Origin: Hyaloperonospora brassicae
Lineage: Eukaryota; Oomycota; Peronosporomycetes; Peronosporales; Peronosporaceae
Direction: 5' to 3'
DNA length: 64,000 nt
Assembly (NCBI GenBank): GCA_947650285.1
Contig: CANTFL010000073.1
Coordinates: 124,001 to 188,000 of the forward strand
Part shown: one piece after another, positions 45,811 to 57,043 of the stretch
Layout of the letters: each line of letters opens with the position of its first letter
Position numbering within the stretch: position 1 is the first letter of the stretch
Made by a program: the position numbers and the translations under genes
Notes under the pieces: model-generated
The model's database searches: none
The model's input: only the letters and a program-made list of their open reading frames with translations
What the model was told of the DNA's origin: nothing

Positions 45811-48800
45811 TGGCGTCGGTCACCGCACAAACTCGAAAAGCTGTCCAAATTATATCTCGCCTTCCGCGTTTGCATCCGCAATTCATCAAAATGCAGCGAC
45901 GTCGCCAGCGACGAAATTGATTGAGCTATAATTCGATTTGGTCTGATTATTGCGCTACAGATGACTTTATTATCCAGCACTACAACCACGTCCGTGTGCT
46001 TGATTAGGGAGTGTAGGTAAAATTGACTTACAAGGCTCCACAACTTCTGACGAGACTAGAATAAAGGAGAAAAAAGTAATATATAATTTACCTTTGCCAC
46101 TATAAATTGAGTGATAGCCGTTCAAGCTAGAGCACACCCAGTAATAATTATGTACCTCCACCCCAAGCATTGTTAGCCATATATCGTTTCTGTGCAACCC
46201 ATGCAATATTTTGCACCCGGGTATAGTACCTGGTCGTCATACCCTTTCACTCGCACAATAACCTTATAAATCACCGTTCTTAGCATCTTTGTACACGTAA
46301 TTATCTGCCCGGGGTGAAACGATCAACGATATGGATTAGTACGTACCTCGTTACAGACGTTAGCTGTAATCCCAAAAAAATATGCACGCAGTACGTGCTT
46401 GTTCGTGCATTAAGGAAGCTAAGGAGAAGGTCACTCGAGCTTCAACTCACCACTGAACGGATGCGAAAATTCATAAAGCCATTTTGATGTTAAAGAAAAA
46501 AGCGGAAGAGCAGAAGAAGGAGAATAAAATACGCTGGGTGGTCGTCTGCTAAGTAAGACTGAAGCATCCATGAGCAGAGGCATTTCCAAGCAGCGTCCAC
46601 TGCAGCTGAAAAAAAAGTCCGAGCTCAGTCACGAGCTGTGGATGGTCACTGTTGTGCTTATTGGCATCGCATTGGATCTCAATCAAATTGTATTTGTGGA
46701 GTAGCGGAGGTGCTGCATAGGCGCACCTGTCATTTGACGTCATTCAACACGCTAAAATTTATGTGAAACATGGTGTATTGTTTGGCGTACCTTCAGAGAT
46801 TAATTCGGCAGCTACATGCCAAGATTAGGCATGTTGATAACATCTTTATAATGACTCGTGACTGTGAGCACGTAGAAAATCGAATGTCGTTGCCACTGCC
46901 AATGGTTGGATCTTGGCATCGAACATATGGATTGTGTACCGCCTTCGAGACGGTAGAGACCCCACCAGGCTTAGCCCGTTTCAACATTGCCCTGGCCATA
47001 ATGGATTTAAACGATCTCGCGCATGAGTGCAATTACTGTTTAAGATAGGGATATATCGAGCAGATTAAGTGACTACGTGTTTACTTTTTCTGCACCATAA
47101 ATTGTGAAGTCCTCTTCATCCTCATTTTAGGCGGGCGGATGTGACCGTCGCAAAAAGGGGGTGGCCCCTAGCAAAAATGGGGTGTGCCTCTTGTCGTGGC
47201 CCTTTATAAGCCGTCAATAATATTGGTCAAATGAACGCCCTCAAAACTGATAAATGTACTCTTTTTTTTAATACCGTTGATCATTGATGTTAAATGCACC
47301 CTCTTGTGTTCAAAACACATTCGCAAAGCTGCCCATCAGGCGGCTGTCTTGTCGTCAAACATACAGGACGATGTACGTGTCGGGAACGTGTTAGGTGAGT
47401 GTGGGGCTACTGACTACTTGCTGTTGAGTTCTTTTGCTTTTTAAGTTGGCATGTGCCAGCTTGCGTTAAAAATTGAGCGACAAATAATGTAATGTATCAA
47501 GTTTTACAGCAGGATCAAAGGGTAACAGAGCCAACGATCATATTCCTTTTGTTACGCTGTATCGTGCTAAGTGCAACAAAAAACTTTGATTACCAAACGG
47601 AAAATGAAGACGCCGCGAATGATTGCGCTATGCGCCTAAAAAACTGCTGATTCTGCCCATGATCGGGGATAAACGAGGTGCTGCTTGTGATTGTGCGAAA
47701 TAGTCGCACAACTTGGGCTTGCAGGACGATGAGTTTGTGCGACGAGTCAGTATAGTTTTAAGCTATTGAGCCAACCGTTTATGCTATCGATGGCAATCGA
47801 AATTCATAAACCTAACTCTTTACTTTCCTGCATAATTTTGCCTGTCGAAATATGGTAGAAATGAAGGAAGTCTTAGTAAAAGGCATCCTGCAGGTCACAT
47901 ACTGTAACGTCATGCATACAATCATTATTATTTGGATATCGATAAAGTTGGAAGGAAAGTCTATTGTTACCGGGAAGTATGGCATCGCATAGCTCGACAA
48001 AATAAATAATCGGATGCTGACACCTTTACGTAGACTAAGTCAATTCTAAACCTCTGTATCTGCCAACAGTACCATTGTAGAATTTCCATTACAATAAGAA
48101 AATTGCAAGTGAATAAGAAAGTAGCAATATACTCTTTTCTTACCTTCGTTGTTATTATATACACAAATCTGTGACTTTAGTGCTCCTCATTCTAATTTCA
48201 TAGGCGCTTGAAAGGGTAACGTAACTGCTGAGGTATTGCGGTCAGTATCATTGCCAACGATTTCAGATGCGTGCCCGTAACCTTGTGGAAAAGTTCTTGC
48301 ATTATGCCTCGCACCCGTATGGCCACATACACCGCCCTTTCTGCCAAATTCCGCTTAAATCAATTGTGACGCGTCTCTCTGAGATGAGATACATTCTTTG
48401 GCATTGCTACCCGGTGGGCGTTTGTTTTTGACCCCGGTGGGGCGACCTGACTCCGTAGCCATTGCCGGAATTGCCAAATCAATGTAAGCTGCTGTGGCAT
48501 ATCCAGCTGTTGACGGGGATCATAGATACGATACTTTGATAGCATATTTAAGCGAGAACGTCTATATACACGCTGTCATTATCTTTTTCCACTTCCCGAT
48601 GTTGATCTGGTGAATTGGTTGATATATCTACCCGCCCAAGGTGCCAATGCGCATGAAATTCACCAATATTGAAGACCCTCCCGAGAGCTTTCGTGCTAGG
48701 ATTAGTGCACGATCGGCTTTTTTTATTGTGGTGCTACATGCTCCAGAACAATTTAGTCGACACATTTTTGGTTCGCCTAAAAGTAGTTTTTGCTCGTGAA

Positions 48801-49100
48801 ATTTCACTAGCGCGTATCGAAAAACAGACCCAACCACTCTGGCTAAATAAATATCATCGTGATCATTCCACACTACAATGGCGCAACCGCCTACGGCAGC
48901 TCTTAGTTCAGCCACAGAATTGAGCAAAGCAAGCTCAATCTTATTGCACACATACCACAGATACATCATCGAAACCTTAATATACGTTTTTGATGCGGCA
49001 TGAGCACCCTCTACGATTCACGTGTTCACTTTATTAAAAGGCAAAATCTTTCGCGTTCATGCGAACACAAAGCGGGTAGCTTTTAGGATCCACTAGCTTG
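45811..49100. other. AT-rich stretch, possible unidentified relics
   Basis: Short frames such as 46770-47048 (+, 92 aa) and 48628-48969 (-, 113 aa) have protein-like composition but no family I recognise. Probably decayed transposon sequence. Confidence 0.4.
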
Positions 49101-49147
49101 AAATGAAGTCAAGTACCCTCTTCTTCTCTGATGATTTCTTTAGAAAA

Positions 49148-50018
49148 TCACCCCATGCCCGAGTCCATATATCTTTTCTGTCTGACCGCACCATCTACAA
49201 GTGGACAATATAATGAGTAAGAAAGAAAATTGTAGACAAAGCTATGTGGTGAAGTCGATCTCACAAAATCGCTTGTGTGAGTGTCGATCTTCCACTTGCC
49301 TAGACTTGCCGACTCACGGAGGGGGGTACTTCGACTCGTACCTTGTTGTATAGCCTTATGTTCACCTTGTGTACCCGTCGATTGGGCTGACTTATGCTCT
49401 TCGTTACGGCCTCGGGAGATGTCGATCTCGCTGAAATTGGGCTGAGAATTCGCTTCCGAAGCGGAAATCTTCACACCACGAAAAGGGGTTCTGTGATCTT
49501 GATTTTGAGGCGCGGCGATCTCTATCTGGAGATGTCGCGATCTTGATCTTGACTCACACCGCTCTCGATCTGTCTTCGGGATCGGGGTCTTCGCTGTGCG
49601 GAAATCTTCACTCAGCAAATAATAGTCTTGCGTCGATCTTGCCTTGGGATCGGTCCGATCTTGTCTTTGGATCTGCCGATCTTGCAGGAAGTGCGCAATG
49701 AGGGAAGATGGGTGTCCTGTTTCGCCACAATGAAACGTGCCAATCTGTCCGGTAGATCGTTTCGGTCTTGCTCGGCCTTGTCTTGAACTCCTCGTCCAGA
49801 TCTTCTGACCACTTGAGCCACCTTGCGATCTTGTAACCAATTTTTTTTCCTTTGTTGTTGCTTGCTGCTACACTAGCAGTTGAGTTGAGTTTGAGTACTT
49901 GATCAATCCGGGCCAGATATCCCGAGATCGCTCTTCTCGATCTTGGCCAACAATCCAAGATCGTTGTTGAATGTCCTTGTAGCACGCATTCCTCAAACCG
50001 TTGGGGAAGCCAAATCAA
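49148..50018 (-). other. unidentified relic with GATCTT-rich composition
   Basis: Two overlapping minus-strand frames (49148-49840, 230 aa, and 49608-50018, 136 aa). The first is charged with a half-knuckle FHCGETGH, as decayed gag sequences can have. The plus strand has many GATCTTG repeats at 49400-50030, which may simply keep frames open. Not assigned. Confidence 0.25.
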
Positions 50019-50635
50019 TCTTGTTAAGAGAAGAGGAGGAAAACGTGCGTCGTGAGTAGAAGAAATAGAGTTTAAGTCTGATTATTAACCAATCAAATTA
50101 CTAGCCAACCTATCTATAAGCATATCTTAAACTGTAGGTCACTCTCCAAGCCGGTATCACCTTAAAGCTTGACCGCCCCTTGAACACGTGTCGGATTATC
50201 ATGATCTGTACTTTAAAGATAGCGTCAATATTCCCGATATCGTGCCCAAATGCCTAAGAGAGACCAAATATTAAACACGGTACCAAGTTCCCATTTTTGC
50301 TACCAAAAGGTCCAAAATAGTACTCATATACCAAATGTGCCTGACTTAATGTTGCGACGTCAATTCAACCAGCTTCCACTAGCTCTTTTGGTCTGGACTT
50401 TTGAGACATCACTCATGGATCTTCAACAAACAGATTCCTCATGATTCAAAAGTCTCATCAGCGATTTATCCATAGCGAAGAGGGAACATGGCCGATCTGA
50501 CGCTCAATTCGAGATCGCTGAGAATCGACACGATTATCATCACAACAGTAGATATCCTTCTGTTCATTTTGCGTGCTCCAATATCATCCTTCAGGGTTTG
50601 TCTGGTCCACGAGACCCTACCCATGTCTTAGAATA

Positions 50636-51023
50636 TGTAACGGGGCACACCCTTGCGTAACTTAACGCAAGGGATTTGGGTGCCCCGACGGACGTACACG
50701 TGGCGAGCGAGGAAGCGTAGGTAGGGTAAAAGTAGAACTGTTATATTAATAAATTAAGTCTTTAAACTACTGTCTCTTCGTTTGACTTAATTCAATTATA
50801 CTAATATAACTGCATGTATGGTGACGTCTCGTCACCACTCATTGCGCGCGTCTTGCGGCGATTGGTGGGTTGATATCATCACGATATCAACCAATGAACA
50901 GACCCTTTGGTCGACCCTTCAATATCACCACTTTGGTGATATTGTTTAAAGAATATCCATCTTATATTCTTTATTGTCACTTTCCTTAAGTGACAATATC
51001 ATGTAACGGGCTGCCCCGTTACA
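50636..51023 (-). repeat. 3' LTR of element 2 (left copy)
   Basis: 388 bp, ends TGTAACGGGG...CCGTTACA. Contains perfect hairpins at 50650-50673 (9 bp), 50868-50892 (10 bp) and 50920-50944 (11 bp). Confidence 0.97.
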
Positions 51024-51033
51024 TCACCCCCCT
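51024..51033 (-). other. polypurine tract of element 2
   Basis: On the minus strand AGGGGGGTGA abuts the 3' LTR. Confidence 0.75.
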
Positions 51034-51152
51034 GAACTGATAGTCACCGTGTGACTAGCGAAATATGGAGGCCACCCGTTGGCCACCATTGGGACAGGGA
51101 GCACTTGTTTGGTCCGTTCCACTCACTTTCCGATTGACCTCGCATAGTTAAC

Positions 51153-52616
51153 ATGTCTATGCGAGGTCACTCAAGACCCACACAGCCTGGTGCTGTGCAA
51201 GCCTCTACGGCAGACGCTTCGTCGTCTGCCGCCCCTTCTTCGCCTGCAGCAACAGGTGCTGCAGGTGCACGCGGTATCACGCCGCGTGCGCACGATGACC
51301 CCGATGTGGAGGTCATCTACTCTGGAGAGTCAGACGTGTCTGACTCGGGCAATGCTCCAGAGGCGTCTCGCTCACCGGCGACGCCTCAGTATTCGCCAAG
51401 GCCACTGCCGAACGAACGGACTCGTGATTCGCATCACAGTCTGTTCGGCAGTGATGACGATGATCAGGGTGGTGAGTTCTATTCTTCACCACCGCCGGCT
51501 CGTGCGTCTTCGCACGAGCGTGATGACGATGGCGCGAGCCGTCTTCAATCTGGGAGCCGTGGTACCGACAAGGGTACCACTGTGAAGCGTGATGAGTTGA
51601 AGCCGTGGCGTTTGCCCGAACAACTCATCAATAGCCCGTCTCACGAGACAGGCCAACACCATCTAATACCCTTATTCGATGCGACTAAGCTTCACGGCTT
51701 GGATCCCAGCGCGAAGAACTTTCGCGCTGAAGAAGAATTTTATCTCGATGTCTTCCTTAGACATCGACGGTACAATAGCAACCAAAAGCGTGACAAAACA
51801 TCGCTTTTGGCTGCGTGGAACGCGTTCGTCCAAAACGTAAAGAATTTTGGACGAGAAGGGTGGCTCAAGAAACTTGAGGCAACACGCCTCAGGTTCGAAC
51901 GGCGAACGCCAACCGGTGCTAGGTACCGGTTGAATTGTTTATCGAGTGAGGCAGGCATTCCTTGCCTCCCATGGGGAGACCCTTGTGCGAGTTGTGTTGA
52001 CAACTCGCAGCGTGCACATAGGGATGTGTACTCCCTAAATTCGCCCTGGGGAAGGGCACATCTCTCGGACGAGATGCGTGACGCGATTGCAAACTTGCAA
52101 TCCGTCTACAAGCGCCTAGGGCGCGTGTTTACCGATGGGCCACAGGACTCATCGGATGGGTCTCGTCATACTGGTGGACGAGACCTTCAACATCCATTAA
52201 CAGCTGAGAGCGGGGCTCCCAGCTGTTCCAAGAGGGTGGATACCCCCGCCACTGGACGAGGTAGCTCGTCCTTGATCCTGAATCGTCACGGTGATTCAAG
52301 ATACGCTCCACTAGAAAGCGTTGATCACCGTGAGCATCCACCAAAGGATGTGGTGGAGGAGGAAAGACCTCCTCCAGAACCCCAGGCCCACCATCTCGAC
52401 CCTTACGAGATGGATCGCGCAATCGATGAATTGCGCGATGACTTGAAGCACGAGCGCGACCGACGCTACGCTTTGACCGACACCGTGCGGAAGAACCGCA
52501 AGGGTCACGAGGCTGATCGGGCGAGGGATCGTGCCGATTATGCCACGGCGCAGCTTCAGGTCGAGCGGGATGTCCGCTCCTTTTCGGCGAGCTGGCGACA
52601 GCTCGCGGAGAGATAA
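51153..52616 (+). CDS. antisense ORF of element 2 (487 aa, unknown)
   Basis: Intact plus-strand frame, opposite to pol, starting 130 bp from the 3' LTR. N-terminus Ser/Ala-rich, then acidic (DPDVEVIYSGESDVSD). The centre (about residues 190-300) is basic and looks ordered (EEEFYLDVFLRHRRY, AWNAFVQNVKNFG), with a Cys cluster CLPWGDPCASC. The C-terminus (about 410-487) is strongly charged and coiled-coil-like (MDRAIDELRDDLKHERD). Only the last 488 bp (52129-52616) oppose the chromodomain tail of pol; about 1 kb does not overlap pol. No known domain, no convincing sequence match to the element 1 antisense ORF, but same position, size class and layout. Confidence 0.62.
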   Translation: MSMRGHSRPTQPGAVQASTADASSSAAPSSPAATGAAGARGITPRAHDDPDVEVIYSGESDVSDSGNAPEASRSPATPQYSPRPLPNERTRDSHHSLFGSDDDDQGGEFYSSPPPARASSHERDDDGASRLQSGSRGTDKGTTVKRDELKPWRLPEQLINSPSHETGQHHLIPLFDATKLHGLDPSAKNFRAEEEFYLDVFLRHRRYNSNQKRDKTSLLAAWNAFVQNVKNFGREGWLKKLEATRLRFERRTPTGARYRLNCLSSEAGIPCLPWGDPCASCVDNSQRAHRDVYSLNSPWGRAHLSDEMRDAIANLQSVYKRLGRVFTDGPQDSSDGSRHTGGRDLQHPLTAESGAPSCSKRVDTPATGRGSSSLILNRHGDSRYAPLESVDHREHPPKDVVEEERPPPEPQAHHLDPYEMDRAIDELRDDLKHERDRRYALTDTVRKNRKGHEADRARDRADYATAQLQVERDVRSFSASWRQLAER

Positions 52617-53360
52617 CTCGGTTGAATACCGAGGTATCATATCTGCGCGACCAGACGGATCGTCTGGAGCGCGAACGCAAGAACTTGATGGATGTTCTTG
52701 AACGTGGGGGCTATCTTCATCGGAAGAAGAAGGCTCGTACTGACAGTACGACCTAAGCCTCCCCACGTAAAACGTAGGATGCGTGCGCATCCTACGTGGC
52801 AATTCGAGTGTGTATGCATTGCCCTTGCGATGCAACACTCGAAATGGCCCAATGTATTTCGGCAGTAGTTTACTACTGCCGACACTAGTGACTGCATGTC
52901 CAGGTAGGTTTACCGTTGACAGTAGTACTAGGTCATTAACCTTAAATGAAAGAACATTTGCTCTTCCATTCTTGTCTGCGTTCCGTTTCTGACGGTCCAC
53001 CGCATTTGCGATGGAGTCCTGAACGAAACGGACTACCGCTTCTCGAGTCAGCAGGAAGTTCTCTGCTGACTCTTTGTTTTGTCTAGCAGTGCGCTTCGTG
53101 CGCACTGCTAAGAGATTGCTCTCTTCTTCAGCGAGGTTGTCTTCTTTCTCGCTGGCATAATCGTTGGCGATGCTGAATATACCAGCATCGTCATCATCAT
53201 CCGAATCAATAATAGCGTCTTCGCTATTATTGAGATGATCTTCTTCATCGATGTCGACTTGATCGACATCGGCATCATACGTGACGACGTTTGCGTCGAC
53301 ACGTGATGAGCAAGAGCCAAAACGGTTTTTGCTCGAGCGAGTCCCTCCCCCCTTATCCAA
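52129..53360 (-). pseudogene. pol: element 2 integrase C-terminus and chromodomain (frame-shifted)
   Basis: The 53360-52311 frame carries an acidic linker (about 53180-53300), the integrase C-terminal domain (LLPKYIGPFRVLHRKGNAYT) and the GRLRSY end. The chromodomain lies in another frame (52680-52129): FLVERIL, SYLVQWRGYPPSWNSWEP. So one shift separates integrase from the C-terminal domain (near the C6 run 53347-53352, plus strand), and another precedes the chromodomain. The tail opposes the antisense ORF. Confidence 0.82.
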
Positions 53361-56300
53361 GAGTCACACTCTAGAAGGGTGGGCACACGTGGATGGCGTA
53401 GGCCATTCACGTAAAACGGTGTGTGCTGTGTTGAAGCATGCACCGAATTATTGATGGCAAATTCCACCATGGGTAGGAATTCGCTCCAACTCGGAAACGA
53501 GTGGACATATCCTCGAAGAATCTCTTCGAGGACACGGTTCGCACGTTCCGTCTGACCATCTGTTTCTGTATGGTCAGAAGTGGACATCTTCAATCGTGTT
53601 CCGAGAGTACGGAACACGGTTTGCCAAAATTCCGCCGTGAACCGAGGGTCACGGTCGGATACGAGTTCACGGGGTAACCCGTGGAGTCTAAAGACCGTGT
53701 CTAGAAAGACACGAGCACAACCTTGAGCCTTGATTGACTCAGGGACAGCAGCAAGATGGACCATCTTGCTGAATCGGTCCACAAACACAAGAATACCATT
53801 ATTCTTGTGAGCGTCTTCGGGAAACCCGAAGACGAAGTCCATTGAAACGGACTGCCAGCACTCTGTCGGAACAGGCAGAGGCTGCAATGGCGCACGGGAT
53901 GAAGGACTAGGCTTCACCCGTTGACATACTTCGCAAGCACAGATGTACTTGCGAACAAACTGATACTGGCGGGGCCAGTAAAAGTCGCGACTTACCGTGA
54001 GGTAAGTCTTTTCTCTACCACGATGGCCGCTTGTTGGGGCATCGTGACACTCATACATGATGCGCAATCGCAAATCATGATGAGCGGGTACGACGACACG
54101 AGGCGTGTCGTCGGCAGCAGCTGTATAGTACAGCAATCCGTTGCGTGTACTATACCGATCCGATGAGGATCGGTACAAAGCCGGTAAATCCCTCATGGAT
54201 TTACTGGATGGATTCACCAGATGATCCATCAATCGCAGAAGATCCTTATCTTCCGCGTATGCCTTTCGTACGTCGTCAAGTAAACTTGACGACGGGACAC
54301 TGACTGACAGTGTCGCAACAGTGGGCTTGTCCTCACTGTTGGATTGCGCGTCCGGCTCGAAATCGGGCCGGCGCGAAAGAGCATCCGCGACGACATTGAG
54401 TCGTCCCGGTTTATACTCCACGGAGAAGTTATACTCCGCGAAGAAAGACAGCCACCTCGCCATTCTTTGCGAGAGATGTGGGCTGTTTACGGCCGTGCGT
54501 AGTGACGCATGGTCCGTGTAGACAACAAACGGTCTATCTCCCAAGAGATAGACGCGAAATTTAGCCAGTGCGTATTTCATGGCAAGGATTTCCTTGTCAT
54601 GCACTGGGTAATTACGCTCAGCTGCTTGCAGCTGACGCGATTGATAACAGATGACGCGCTCCGCGCCATCTGCATCGAACTGCATTAACGCACAGCCGAT
54701 TGCGAAATCGCTGGCGTCACAGACCACATGAAATGGTCTGTCCTGATCTGCAATCGCCAAGATCGGCGATTGCATCAAGCTTTGCTTGATACCTTCAAAG
54801 GAACGCTGGCACTCAGCGTTCCATGACCACTTGACATTTTTCTTGAGCAAGCAAGAAAGATGTACCGTCATCTCGGCGTAGTTGCGCGAGTACTTGTGCA
54901 AGTACGCCGCAAGACCAAGGAACTTTCGAAGTCCCTTGACATCGACTGGCACTGGCCAGTCGGTGATCGCCTTGATCTTTTCGGGATCAGGGCGTACGCC
55001 GTGTTTCCCCACGATGCACCCAAGAAGTGGTATTTCGCTAGCCGCGAATATACACTTCTTGAGGTTGGCGTACAACTTATGCTTGCGCATAAGTTGAAGA
55101 ACCTGACGAACGTGAGTTCTGTGAACTTCAACGTCCGTCTTCCCGTCCATAGCCCGGCTATGGACGAACACATCGTCGAAGTAACTCGGTGCGAAGTCTC
55201 GCACCGGTCTCAACAGATTTGTTACACATCTGTTGAATGTTGCAGGGGCATTACTCAGCCCCTGTGGCATCACTAGCCACTCCCACAGCATCCCGCTGGG
55301 GGTACTCACTGCTGTGAACGGGACGTCCCGTTCACGCATCAGGATCTGATAGAATCCATCCATCAGATCCATGGACGAAAAGATGGTACTCTTTGACATA
55401 CCATCTATGATTACGTCCTTCCTCGGTATCGGCGTCTGAGCCGGTACCGTTGCAGCATTCAACTTGTTGAATGCGTGCACTATCCGCCACCCTCCTGTGG
55501 CCTTTCGCACACAGAAGGTCGGAGAGCTGTGAGGGGATGTTGATTCCCTCACATGGCCCGCTGCTAAGCGATCGGCAAAGAACTTGTCGATCGCTATCAC
55601 TTGTTCACGAGGCAGTGGCCACTGCTTCATGACACAGTATTTCGAGCCCGGTTTGAGCTCGATCTCGTGTCGAGTGCCTTTGTCCTTAGGCAACTCGCAA
55701 GGTACGGATTCAGGGAACACATCCCTGAATTCGATCAAATCCTTATACAAAGGATTTGCCTGAAGTGACTCCCAGGATTGGGACGCGTATCGCTCAATCC
55801 GAGTCTTCTCATCGAGGACACTTTCGTCCATCGATGAGCTGCTGAGAACCCGTTCGTTCTCAGCAAATACTGTTGCCGACCGAATGTCGGTCACATACTC
55901 GTCCTCTGTGACGAGTACGCAGATCTGCTTGACTTTGCCACTACGCAGATCACGCAAGAACCGTTTCGGTTCTAGCGTTGGCAACTGAGTTATCTCCGAA
56001 GTCAACTTCGGAGGCACAATCAGATCAAGCGTATAAGCGCCTACGCTTGATCCGTCATCAACCAAGACGTTCAACGTCTCGGTTTCTTCCTGGGATCTTG
56101 CTTCCACAGGTTGCTGAGGGCCTGATCCCTCAGCAAGCAACTCTTGAGGAACTCCTTCCTCAAGTACGTGGGGACTTATTCCCTCGACGTCTTCCGACTG
56201 TGGCTGTGCAACTACAGTCAGGAACCGATCCTCTACGGTCGACTCTCCAGTCGACCTAGGATTTTCATGTTGCCCCTTGGGGGCAACAGATTTCTTTCTT

Positions 56301-57043
56301 CTAAGATGCTGCCCGCTAGGCATGCATCCATGTCCCGGTCCACTCGACTTATTCGAGTGGTGGACCTTCGGCGCAGCCTGTACTTCTGTACAGCCGCCGG
56401 GAGCTTGCTCCACAGTGTAGTGATCAACTACACTGTGACCTTGTGCAGTCGTGCTAACGACCGTACCGCAAGTGAGGCCATCGCACTCACTCGCAGAACA
56501 TCCACACGCTTGTGGACGCTCCAAGATGTTCATCAGGTGGCCATCTGATGAACAAGCAGCAGGCATCTTCACGGATCGATGCTGCCAGCTCACCCTTGGC
56601 TCGTATTTTCTGAGCCAAGGTAATCCCAGGATGACATCAAATTTGTCATCCAGATCTAGTACGATGAAATCATCATCGTACTGCTCGCCCTCTAACGTGT
56701 AGTGGATTCCTACTACACGTTTCTCAACGGTTATCGATGCGCCTGTTGCAAGGCGCACCGTCATCCTTGTGAGGGGAATGTCGCGCTCAACGAACTTGAG
56801 CCTACGACCCTCTAGTGACTGGCGACGAACAAAGTTGTTCGACGCCCCACAGTCTACTAGGGCACGAAGCGACAAGTCATTTGTCGCTTCCAACTTCAAG
56901 GTGATGAGCGAAACGTCATCACCAGGTGCAGAGACACACAATGATTGTGTATCTGGAGCAACTTTCGTCAAGAGGTTTGCAAATTCTCTTGAGGTTGCTG
57001 GATCAGTAGGGCGCTCCGCCCCTACTGACCCCGACCATTTTTT
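53108..57043 (-). CDS. pol: element 2 pol: protease, reverse transcriptase, RNase H, integrase
   Basis: About 1,300 codons open from the frameshift site. Protease ALVDCGASNNFVRR (D-C-G variant) and FDVILGLPWLRKY. RT with WRIVHAFNKLNAATVP, MDLMDGFYQILM, MPQGLSNAPATFNR and the catalytic YFDDVFVHS. RNase H VCDASDFAIG, DKEILAMKYAL, YTDHASL. Integrase zinc finger ending CACEVCQRVK and catalytic D, D, E in SMDFVFGFPED, VSDRDPRF and DGQTERANR. All catalytic residues are present. The reading frame leaves the conserved path at about 53355, so the last 80 residues of this frame are out of phase. No ATG at the start: expressed as a Gag-Pol fusion. Confidence 0.93.
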   Translation of the reverse strand, partial: KKWSGSVGAERPTDPATSREFANLLTKVAPDTQSLCVSAPGDDVSLITLKLEATNDLSLRALVDCGASNNFVRRQSLEGRRLKFVERDIPLTRMTVRLATGASITVEKRVVGIHYTLEGEQYDDDFIVLDLDDKFDVILGLPWLRKYEPRVSWQHRSVKMPAACSSDGHLMNILERPQACGCSASECDGLTCGTVVSTTAQGHSVVDHYTVEQAPGGCTEVQAAPKVHHSNKSSGPGHGCMPSGQHLRRKKSVAPKGQHENPRSTGESTVEDRFLTVVAQPQSEDVEGISPHVLEEGVPQELLAEGSGPQQPVEARSQEETETLNVLVDDGSSVGAYTLDLIVPPKLTSEITQLPTLEPKRFLRDLRSGKVKQICVLVTEDEYVTDIRSATVFAENERVLSSSSMDESVLDEKTRIERYASQSWESLQANPLYKDLIEFRDVFPESVPCELPKDKGTRHEIELKPGSKYCVMKQWPLPREQVIAIDKFFADRLAAGHVRESTSPHSSPTFCVRKATGGWRIVHAFNKLNAATVPAQTPIPRKDVIIDGMSKSTIFSSMDLMDGFYQILMRERDVPFTAVSTPSGMLWEWLVMPQGLSNAPATFNRCVTNLLRPVRDFAPSYFDDVFVHSRAMDGKTDVEVHRTHVRQVLQLMRKHKLYANLKKCIFAASEIPLLGCIVGKHGVRPDPEKIKAITDWPVPVDVKGLRKFLGLAAYLHKYSRNYAEMTVHLSCLLKKNVKWSWNAECQRSFEGIKQSLMQSPILAIADQDRPFHVVCDASDFAIGCALMQFDADGAERVICYQSRQLQAAERNYPVHDKEILAMKYALAKFRVYLLGDRPFVVYTDHASLRTAVNSPHLSQRMARWLSFFAEYNFSVEYKPGRLNVVADALSRRPDFEPDAQSNSEDKPTVATLSVSVPSSSLLDDVRKAYAEDKDLLRLMDHLVNPSSKSMRDLPALYRSSSDRYSTRNGLLYYTAAADDTPRVVVPAHHDLRLRIMYECHDAPTSGHRGREKTYLTVSRDFYWPRQYQFVRKYICACEVCQRVKPSPSSRAPLQPLPVPTECWQSVSMDFVFGFPEDAHKNNGILVFVDRFSKMVHLAAVPESIKAQGCARVFLDTVFRLHGLPRELVSDRDPRFTAEFWQTVFRTLGTRLKMSTSDHTETDGQTERANRVLEEILRGYVHSFPSWSEFLPMVEFAINNSVHASTQHTPFYVNGLRHPRVPTLLECDSWIRGEGLARAKTVLALAHHVSTQTSSRMMPMSIKSTSMKKIISIIAKTLLLIRMMMTMLVYSASPTIMPARKKTTSLKKRAIS
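57000..57043 (-). promoter_or_regulatory. candidate -1 ribosomal frameshift signal, element 2 gag-pol
   Basis: On the minus strand AAAAAAT (57043-57037) lies in the gag phase as A-AAA-AAT (codons TCA AAA AAT). A one-base slip back enters the pol frame. After a 5-nt spacer (57036-57032) a stem of 12 pairs with one G-T (57031-57020 with 57011-57000), plus two inner pairs, encloses the gag stop TAG (57024-57022). All three parts of a frameshift signal are there, matching element 1 by position. Confidence 0.7.

Noticed and set aside
48628..48969. 113-aa minus-strand ORF with protein-like composition
   Set aside because: No recognisable family, no start context, surrounded by AT-rich decayed sequence; not called as a gene.
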